Shown: one piece after another, positions 1 through 3,800 of the stretch
How the letters are laid out: each line of letters starts with the position of its first letter
How positions within the stretch are numbered: position 1 is the stretch's first letter
Assembly (NCBI GenBank): GCA_003532715.1
Contig: DOEZ01000181.1
Span: 1 to 6,031 of the forward strand
Length of the DNA: 6,031 bases
Direction: 5' to 3'
Source: Planctomycetaceae bacterium
GTDB lineage: Bacteria; Planctomycetota; Planctomycetia; Pirellulales; Thermoguttaceae
The notes under the pieces: model-generated
Database searches by the model: none
The model's input: the letters and a program-made list of their open reading frames with translations, nothing else
Told to the model about the DNA's origin: nothing
Position numbers and translations under genes: made by a program

Positions 1-31
1 ATCCGGCAATCAACGACAAGAAGCGTTTCAT
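1..31 (-). CDS. N-terminus of a probable exported protein (partial, runs off the left edge)
   Basis: Read leftward from an ATG at 31, the first ten codons give MKRFLSLIAG: a short basic start followed by a hydrophobic run, as in the n- and h-regions of a signal peptide. An in-frame TGA at 67..65 limits how far upstream the start can lie; the only other candidate I noticed is a GTG at 40. There is no strong Shine-Dalgarno sequence. The main support is position: a perfect extended -10 box on the same strand at 85..77 would start the transcript near 70, leaving a 39-nt leader. The gene is divergent from the secreted-protein gene at 234. Nothing can be said of its function, because the rest lies outside the window. 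A chance ATG is possible. Confidence 0.5.
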   Translation of the reverse strand, partial: MKRFLSLIAG

Positions 32-76
32 TTGACGCACTATTCCCGGGGCTCGCAACGACGATCATCCGACCTC

Positions 77-85
77 ATTATACCA
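77..85 (-). promoter_or_regulatory. Leftward extended -10 promoter (TGGTATAAT)
   Basis: The minus strand reads TGG TATAAT, a perfect -10 hexamer (82..77) preceded by the TGn of an extended -10 element (85..83). No good -35 lies at 16-18 nt; a TTGGTC at 108..103 is 20 nt away. Extended -10 promoters of the housekeeping sigma factor often manage without a -35. The predicted start is near 70, which serves the partial gene beginning at 31. Confidence 0.5.
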
Positions 86-109
86 CCGAACCCACCGACC
101 GTGACCAAG

Positions 110-146
110 GTGGGGACCCCTCGGCAAAGCTGGGATTCCCCCCCAC
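110..146. repeat. Inverted repeat between the divergent promoters
   Basis: GTGGGG at 110-115 is the reverse complement of CCCCAC at 141-146, with 25 nt between. The left arm lies within a GGGGACCCC dyad, and the right arm ends a run of seven C. It sits between the leftward and rightward -10 boxes, where a shared operator would be expected. The arms are short and made of G and C runs, so chance is a fair alternative. Confidence 0.22.
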
Positions 147-182
147 AACGCTGCCGATACTCGTCTTTTGAGGCCGGCGGAG

Positions 183-188
183 TATAAT
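183..188 (+). promoter_or_regulatory. Rightward -10 box (TATAAT)
   Basis: A perfect TATAAT stands alone in GC-rich surroundings, 45 nt before the ATG at 234. Transcription would start near 195 and leave a leader of about 39 nt with the ribosome-binding site at its 3' end. No convincing -35 hexamer lies at 16-18 nt upstream, and there is no TGn extension, so an activator may be needed. The box also shows that the coding region cannot sensibly begin upstream of it. Confidence 0.5.
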
Positions 189-220
189 GTGGCAATCGTT
201 CCTTCACCCGCGGTCTGCCC

Positions 221-227
221 AAAGGAG
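221..227 (+). promoter_or_regulatory. Ribosome-binding site that sets the start at 234
   Basis: AAAGGAG lies 6 nt before the ATG at 234, close to the ideal Shine-Dalgarno match and spacing. It favours this ATG over the in-frame TTG at 168, which lies upstream of the -10 box. Confidence 0.75.
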
Positions 228-233
228 ACGATC

Positions 234-899
234 ATGCGGCGTAGGCGTTCGCAGGGGGCCATTTTCCTCGCGTGCATGCTGGTGACGGCTCTGGCCGGTG
301 CGTTCCCTCGACACGGTCTCGCGCATCGGCCCTTGTTCACGGACGACAAGGCGACCAGCGCCAAGACGGCGATTCCCGTGGCGAATCCGACCATTTCGCA
401 AGTGGTCTATCGAGAGATTACCAGAGAATCCCCACGGGTGTGGCTTGCCCTCGACGTGGCCGAGGGGTTTGAGCTCTTCGTGCAGATTGGCGTGCCCGTC
501 CTGGATCGGTTGAAGGGGTTTCGTCCCGCGATGGCGATCGTGGGCCCTGGTCTATCCAAGGACGATCGTCCGTTCGAACTTCCGAAGGACACGGGCGCAA
601 GAGTCCTCGTGACGGGCCACGTTGAAAAACCGCGTTTTTTCCACGAGCACTTCACCGGAACGGACTCGTGGATACTCCGCTCGGAGACGGTGATCTTGCC
701 GAAGGCGGGCCGCTATTACCTCGTTGCCTATTCGCCGGACGACCAATCAGCGGAGACGGCGGAAGAGAAATCGGTGAACCGTGGCGGCAAGCTCTGGCTC
801 TCGGTCGGCAAGAAGGAATCGTTCACCTTGCGGGATCTCATCGACTTTCCGACGTGGCGAAGAAAAATCCAGGCGTTTCACGAGGTCCATCGCAAATGA
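234..899 (+). CDS. Conserved secreted protein of unknown function
   Basis: This encodes 221 residues starting at the ATG preceded by AAAGGAG. Residues 1-30 form a signal peptide: an RRRR n-region, a hydrophobic stretch at about 9-24, and a probable cleavage site after Ala30 (GLA|HRPLF), with an alternative after Ala23. The mature protein would be exported and has no further membrane span. It has features I associate with a widespread uncharacterised secreted family: an early His-x-Pro-x-Phe-like motif (31-35), ISQVVYREI (54-62), a VQIGVPVLDRL-FRP segment (83-98), the VGPGL motif (103-107), FFHEHFTGTDSW (135-146), LPKAGRYYLVAYSP (155-168) and a GGKLWLSVGKKESF tail (184-197). The spacing suggests a beta-rich domain. 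If cleavage is after Ala30, histidine becomes the N-terminus, and further His residues lie at 129, 137, 139, 216 and 219. No enzyme motif is visible. The gene appears monocistronic, with a hairpin downstream at 1011-1035. The coding call is secure; the function is unknown. Confidence 0.9.
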   Translation: MRRRRSQGAIFLACMLVTALAGAFPRHGLAHRPLFTDDKATSAKTAIPVANPTISQVVYREITRESPRVWLALDVAEGFELFVQIGVPVLDRLKGFRPAMAIVGPGLSKDDRPFELPKDTGARVLVTGHVEKPRFFHEHFTGTDSWILRSETVILPKAGRYYLVAYSPDDQSAETAEEKSVNRGGKLWLSVGKKESFTLRDLIDFPTWRRKIQAFHEVHRK

Positions 900-966
900 T
901 GGTTCCCCGCCGTGCCCGCCGGATGGGAGGTGGATTCTCTCGGCCGTTGAGCCAGGGGAGTCGCGC

Positions 967-1005
967 ATGAAAGCCGCGTTGGTCGTTGTTCTCGCGGCGG
1001 CATGA
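967..1005 (+). CDS. Possible 12-residue micro-ORF or truncated lipoprotein leader
   Basis: An ATG at 967 is preceded by GGGGAG (955-960) at 6-nt spacing and encodes MKAALVVVLAAA before a TGA. The peptide has the lysine and hydrophobic run of a lipoprotein signal peptide but ends exactly where a lipobox cysteine would come. The next codon after the TGA is TGC (Cys). The bases around the stop are ATGATG, so removing one 3-nt unit would give LAAAC and an ORF running to a TAG at 1069-1071. It could be a decayed lipoprotein gene, a tiny membrane peptide, or chance. It sits 67 nt after the secreted-protein gene and 5 nt before a strong hairpin. Confidence 0.25.
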   Translation: MKAALVVVLAAA

Positions 1006-1010
1006 TGCGC

Positions 1011-1035
1011 CCACTGCCGGACAAGCCGGCAGTGG
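1011..1035. terminator. Hairpin between convergent genes, probable bidirectional terminator
   Basis: CCACTGCCGG (1011-1020) and CCGGCAGTGG (1026-1035) form a perfect 10-bp, GC-rich stem with a 5-nt loop (ACAAG). It lies between the rightward gene ending at 899 and the leftward regulator ending at 1068, the usual place for a shared terminator. Neither side has a T-run, so it is not a canonical intrinsic terminator. It may act as a weak terminator, protect 3' ends, or work with Rho. Confidence 0.6.
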
Positions 1036-1045
1036 ATCGCGATCC
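1034..1045. repeat. 12-bp perfect palindrome GGATCGCGATCC
   Basis: This perfect palindrome shares its first two bases with the right arm of the hairpin at 1011-1035. It lies 23 nt past the 3' end of the regulator gene. It could extend the terminator structure or be a protein site; nothing else suggests a role. Confidence 0.35.
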
Positions 1046-1067
1046 GCGAATGCAACAGAAGGATTCG

Positions 1068-1700
1068 TTAGACCAGTTCTTTGCGAACGGCCCAAACAGC
1101 AGCCTGAGTTCGATCGGAGACGCCGATCTTTCGCAGGATGTGCTGAACGTGTTCCTTGACCGTTTCGTAGCTAATGTGGAGCGCCTGGGCAATTTCCTTG
1201 TTCGTCAGGCCGTAGGCCAATTGCCGAAGGACTTCACTTTCGCGCTGCGTCAGGGGCACTTCGATGTCGGCCGTCAGACGCGGCGTGGCCAACGCGCCGG
1301 TCACCCGGCGAAGCTCGTCGCGAGTCCAGGCGCTTTCGCCAGCCGCCGCCGCCTGAATCGCCTTGATCAGGTCGTCGCGCGAACAACCCTTCAGAAGATA
1401 TCCGCTTGCGCCAAGAGCCACCGAACGGGCAATGTAGGTGGGGTTGTCGAACGTCGACAACATCAGGATGGGCATTTCCGGCTTGTCCAGCTTGATGCGG
1501 CCCAACGCCGTCAATCCGTCGCCGCCAGGCATCCGTATGTCCATGAGAATTACATCGGGATCGTTTTCCAATGCGTAGCGAATGGCCTCCTCGGCCGTCG
1601 ACGCCTCGGCCACCACCTCGACGTCCGTATCGGCCAGCAGCGTTCTCAGTCCGCAACGGACAACCTCATGGTCGTCCACAATTAGTACCTTGATACTCAT
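1068..1700 (-). CDS. NarL/FixJ-family response regulator (receiver + LuxR-type HTH)
   Basis: This encodes 210 residues, the usual length for the family. The receiver domain spans about 3-118: Asp9 and Asp10 form the acidic pocket, Asp54 in LMDIRMPG is the predicted phosphorylation site, Ser82 is the switch Thr/Ser position, and Lys104 in YLLKG is the conserved lysine. A linker follows, then a LuxR-type DNA-binding domain at about 148-208, with LTQRESEVLRQLA (150-162), GLTNKEIAQAL (164-174) and the recognition helix around SYETVKEHVQHILRKIGV (177-194). All key residues are present, so it should be a phosphorylation-activated cytoplasmic transcription factor. The ATG at 1700 has AGGAG 6 nt upstream, which fixes the start. 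No histidine kinase is in the window, so it is an orphan here. Its targets cannot be read from the sequence; autoregulation through the repeats upstream of it is possible. Confidence 0.97.
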   Translation of the reverse strand: MSIKVLIVDDHEVVRCGLRTLLADTDVEVVAEASTAEEAIRYALENDPDVILMDIRMPGGDGLTALGRIKLDKPEMPILMLSTFDNPTYIARSVALGASGYLLKGCSRDDLIKAIQAAAAGESAWTRDELRRVTGALATPRLTADIEVPLTQRESEVLRQLAYGLTNKEIAQALHISYETVKEHVQHILRKIGVSDRTQAAVWAVRKELV

Positions 1701-1706
1701 GCGTTA

Positions 1707-1711
1707 CTCCT
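1707..1711 (-). promoter_or_regulatory. Ribosome-binding site of the response regulator
   Basis: AGGAG on the minus strand lies 6 nt before the ATG at 1700. It confirms the start that gives the MSIKVLIVDDHE N-terminus. Confidence 0.8.
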
Positions 1712-1753
1712 GTCAGTTGCAAGCGCCTTTTCCCGGGCATGCGGGCAATCGGC

Positions 1754-1776
1754 AGTTCCATGGAAACCCGGGAACT
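1754..1776. repeat. Nested dyad in the presumed leader of the response regulator
   Basis: AGTTCC (1754-1759) and GGAACT (1771-1776) form an inverted repeat with an 11-nt centre. Inside it lies a perfect 10-bp palindrome, TTCCATGGAA (1756-1765). The two structures exclude each other as RNA hairpins, because they share the left arm. It lies about 54-76 nt upstream of the regulator's ATG, so it could be an operator or a switching leader structure. CCCGGG occurs at 1732, 1767 and 1781 around it. Confidence 0.35.
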
Positions 1777-1882
1777 CTCGCCCGGGTCGCTTGTGGTTGG
1801 TCTATCGCGAAAGAGTCGCTCGGGGGCTAACCGTCCTCCCCATCAAGCTCCCCCTTTCTACCATGTCATCAACCCACCTACA

Positions 1883-1891
1883 ATCATAGCA
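1883..1891 (-). promoter_or_regulatory. Candidate promoter of the response regulator (TGCTATGAT)
   Basis: The minus strand reads TGC TATGAT, an extended -10 one base from TATAAT (hexamer 1888..1883). No -35 hexamer is present at 16-18 nt; instead a C6 tract within a repeat box covers that position (1909..1904). Transcription would start near 1876 and leave a leader of about 176 nt. I saw no better -10 box nearer the gene. The missing -35 fits an activator-dependent promoter. Confidence 0.4.
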
Positions 1892-1897
1892 GAATTT

Positions 1898-1957
1898 ATT
1901 TCCGGGGGGAGTAGCCATGTCGATTTCTGGGGGAAAATAGCAACAATTGGGGGGAAG
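1898..1957 (-). repeat. Three C-tract boxes upstream of the response-regulator promoter
   Basis: On the minus strand two clear copies follow the pattern GCTA-n-T-n-CCCCC-n-GAAAT: 1914..1898 (GCTACTCCCCCCGGAAAT with C6) and 1940..1923 (GCTATTTTCCCCCAGAAAT with C5). A third, poorer copy (GCTTCCCCCCAATT) lies at 1958..1945. The C-tracts start 25 and 20 nt apart, roughly two helical turns. The nearest box takes the -35 position of the promoter at 1888. This arrangement suggests binding sites for an activator, possibly the regulator itself. Confidence 0.4.
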
Positions 1958-2035
1958 CTCTACTCACGATCGTGGAAAGCGGTCCAATCGGTTTGACCTC
2001 GGATGAAAATCCTCGCCGTTGGCCCAGTTAGAACA

Positions 2036-2052
2036 CTAATAAAGCCTATTAG
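2036..2052. repeat. AT-rich dyad CTAATA-n5-TATTAG
   Basis: Perfect 6-bp arms (2036-2041 and 2047-2052) flank AAGCC. It is one of the few AT-rich spots in the region. It could be an operator or a weak hairpin; short arms make chance possible. Confidence 0.25.
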
Positions 2053-2129
2053 GCACAACAACTTACGACATGCCATTGATTCACGGAGGACTTGGATTCT
2101 GGCCCCGCTTCCGAGGGCATCAGACAACT

Positions 2130-2146
2130 CGATCCAGCCTGGATCG
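2130..2146. terminator. Small hairpin downstream of the kinase gene
   Basis: CGATCCA (2130-2136) and TGGATCG (2140-2146) form a 7-bp stem with a 3-nt loop, 57 nt beyond the kinase stop. It is the clearest stem in the kinase 3' region, so it may contribute to termination or 3'-end stability. There is no T-run after it on the minus strand, so the terminator call is weak. Confidence 0.3.
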
Positions 2147-2202
2147 TACCGTGGACCGGCCCAAAGTAAAGGACCCCCCTCAAGAGACGGGTTCCTCGTG
2201 TT

Positions 2203-3735
2203 TCAGCGACTACCGTGGTTCATCGCCTCTTGGTTGCCCTTCTCGACGACTTGCAGCGTATTGCGAATGTGGCCGTCCGGCAGCCTCACGCTCAGGGACC
2301 GGAATGAGTCGAGGGCTTCGGCCGAGCCCGCGTAATCTCCAACGCGATTCAAAGCGATGGCGCGGCAAGCGAATCCGAATCCGCGAAGTTCCTCCTTCGA
2401 TGCATCGAGCGCAATCAGGTCGTTGCACAGCGGCAAGGCAAGGTCGAAATTGCCCTTGTCGAGATGGAGCCGGATCAGTTGTTGCTTGGCGCGATTCACA
2501 TAGGGCCCATCGGTGGCCTCGGTGAACTCAACGACAGCCTGCCAGGCCTCGGGGGTGTTGAGCCGAGTTGCCTGCAGGTATTGCAGGAAGATGTCCTTCT
2601 TTCTTTCGACAACACGAGGACCGGCCGGCGCGGGCGTGACACGGAGCGTGGGCCGGATCGCGAACCAGGCGGTAGCCGCGCCGACGAGGCAGGCAACCGC
2701 AAGGGCGACCGGCCAGCGCCATCGCCGACCGTGATGCGCGGAAAGCGCGGCGGTCTCCATGACGGCTTGAAGACGCTGGGTTGCCTGGACGGGTCCGAAG
2801 GACGACGCGTCGACGCCCGATGTTTCCCAACCGGGAAGATCCTCGGGCCATTGGCTCCCCAGGTGCTCCCGCTGAATCCGACGAAGTTCCTGAAGCAGTT
2901 GCGCCGCCGACTGATAACGACTTCGCGGCTCCTTGGCCAACATGCGATGCACGACATCGCACAGTTGCCGCGGCAGATCGCTTCGCAAATTCTGAAGGGG
3001 CTCGGGCTCCTTCTTGAGGTGCTGCACCGCCACGCTCAGTGGCGTCTCGCCCGTAAAGGGTGGCGAGCCGGCGATCATGTGATAACAGGTGACGCCAAAC
3101 GAATAGACATCGCTGCGTGGATCGAGCGGCTTCCCCTCGACTTGCTCGGGGCTCATGTAGAGGGGCGTTCCAAGCGTGATTCCGACCTGCGTCAGCTCGA
3201 CCGGATCCCCCTGGTTGGAAAGTCGCGCGAGGCCGAAATCCGCGACTTTCACCTCGCCCGAGCGGGTCAGAAGGATATTTTCGGGCTTGATGTCGCGATG
3301 GACCACGCCCTGGCCCCCGGCTTTGGCGAGAGCCGCGGTCACTTGAAGCATGATGCTCAGAATGTGGGGTAGATCCGGCTTCTCATTTCGATGGATCCAC
3401 GTACGAAGATTCTGCCCCTCGACGAACTCCTGGGCGATGAAGTAGACGCGGTCGATCTGGCCCACCTCGTGAATCTGAACAATATTCGCGTGAACCAACG
3501 CGGCGACGGCCCGGGCCTCGCGTTGGAAGCGACGGACGTAGGTCTCGTCATCGACCAGATCGTTGCGCAGCACCTTCAGCGCGACCTGCCGATTCAGTGA
3601 ACACTGTTCGGCCAGATACACAACGGCCATCGCTCCGCGGCCAAGACGCCGCAACAAGCGATAATCGCCCAGTTGACGTCCCGAGAGATCCTCTTCGGAA
3701 AAGAGGTCGCCGACTTGGTCGTCTGGCATGCTCAT
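2203..3735 (-). CDS. Membrane-anchored Hanks-type Ser/Thr protein kinase with TPR-like C-terminus
   Basis: This encodes 510 residues from the ATG at 3735 (MSMPDDQ). The cytoplasmic kinase domain spans about 25-290: glycine loop LGRGAMAVVY (31-40, with Ala37 where the third Gly often stands), ATP-anchoring Lys54, helix-C Glu73, catalytic loop HRDIKPEN (146-153, catalytic Asp148), DFG (166-168), activation segment with TLGTPLYMSPE (187-197), and DVYSFG (209-214). All catalytic residues are present, so it should be active; HRD points to activation-loop phosphorylation. A hydrophobic segment at about 341-360 after RRWRW is a single membrane span. The outer part (about 412-480) looks like one or two degenerate TPR units, possibly a sensor or docking domain. 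There is no Shine-Dalgarno sequence, but a TATTAT box lies 11 nt before the ATG. The frame stays open upstream to 4014, but that part encodes Arg/Gly-rich sequence overlapping the TPR gene and is not used here. The substrate is unknown. Confidence 0.95.
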   Translation of the reverse strand: MSMPDDQVGDLFSEEDLSGRQLGDYRLLRRLGRGAMAVVYLAEQCSLNRQVALKVLRNDLVDDETYVRRFQREARAVAALVHANIVQIHEVGQIDRVYFIAQEFVEGQNLRTWIHRNEKPDLPHILSIMLQVTAALAKAGGQGVVHRDIKPENILLTRSGEVKVADFGLARLSNQGDPVELTQVGITLGTPLYMSPEQVEGKPLDPRSDVYSFGVTCYHMIAGSPPFTGETPLSVAVQHLKKEPEPLQNLRSDLPRQLCDVVHRMLAKEPRSRYQSAAQLLQELRRIQREHLGSQWPEDLPGWETSGVDASSFGPVQATQRLQAVMETAALSAHHGRRWRWPVALAVACLVGAATAWFAIRPTLRVTPAPAGPRVVERKKDIFLQYLQATRLNTPEAWQAVVEFTEATDGPYVNRAKQQLIRLHLDKGNFDLALPLCNDLIALDASKEELRGFGFACRAIALNRVGDYAGSAEALDSFRSLSVRLPDGHIRNTLQVVEKGNQEAMNHGSR

Positions 3736-3746
3736 GCGTATGGGGA

Positions 3747-3752
3747 ATAATA
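3747..3752 (-). promoter_or_regulatory. Possible kinase promoter giving a near-leaderless mRNA
   Basis: TATTAT on the minus strand (3752..3747), two bases from TATAAT, ends 11 nt before the kinase ATG at 3735. Normal spacing would start transcription near 3740, leaving about 5 nt of leader. This matches the absence of a Shine-Dalgarno sequence. No -35 is visible. The alternative is that the kinase is read only from a transcript starting upstream of the TPR gene. Confidence 0.3.
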
Positions 3753-3759
3753 GGCGGAT

Positions 3760-3793
3760 CGATGGGGACGCACCGCGCGCCCCACTTCCATCG
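3760..3793. repeat. Inverted repeat between the TPR and kinase genes
   Basis: CGATGG (3760-3765) pairs with CCATCG (3788-3793). A second, overlapping pair, TGGGG (3763-3767) with CCCCA (3780-3784), competes with it. The structure fills most of the 65-nt gap just after the TPR stop codon, so it could be an attenuator, a processing site or a partial terminator. No T-run follows on the minus strand. Confidence 0.3.
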
Positions 3794-3800
3794 CGAAAGA

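Larger units (their letters stand above)
1701..2202. other. 502-nt intergenic region upstream of the response regulator
   Basis: No convincing protein-coding gene or tRNA is visible here. Open frames that cross it have no ribosome-binding site and run into the antisense of the kinase gene. Composition is uneven: 1880-1950 and 2030-2070 are AT-rich compared with the flanks. The region holds a minus-strand extended -10 candidate (1891..1883), C-tract boxes just upstream of it, a nested dyad at 1754-1776, a small AT-rich dyad at 2036-2052 and a hairpin at 2130-2146. Its length and content suggest a regulated, long-leader promoter for the response regulator. A small RNA gene cannot be excluded. 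Confidence 0.6.

Noticed and set aside
168..233. In-frame TTG start at 168 for the secreted protein
   Set aside because: The 22 extra codons contain the TATAAT box and the AAAGGAG site and would hide the signal peptide; the ATG at 234 is far better supported.
1003..1071. TGA at 1003-1005 as a selenocysteine codon
   Set aside because: Read-through gives only 20 more codons, and the hairpin after it lacks any recognised bacterial selenocysteine-element features; truncation or chance is simpler.
1002..1685. 227-codon + strand ORF antisense to the response regulator, whose ATG overlaps the micro-ORF stop
   Set aside because: It mirrors the regulator's codons almost end to end, has no recognisable domain or ribosome-binding site of its own, and is typical of GC-rich antisense shadows.
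1917..1940. + strand micro-ORF MSISGGK preceded by GGGGAG
   Set aside because: The apparent ribosome-binding site is one of the G-tracts of the repeat boxes; seven codons with no further support are best seen as coincidence.
1701..2202. tRNA, small RNA or insertion-sequence remnant in the 502-nt gap
   Set aside because: I could find no cloverleaf arms, terminal inverted repeats, target duplication or transposase fragments; the content fits a regulatory region better.
2070..2525. + strand ORF starting at ATG 2070 in the intergenic region
   Set aside because: It has no ribosome-binding site, a composition unlike a folded protein, and most of it is antisense to the 3' end of the kinase gene.
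2464..3372. 302-codon + strand ORF antisense to the kinase domain
   Set aside because: It lies entirely over the conserved kinase coding sequence and has no domain signal; a shadow frame.
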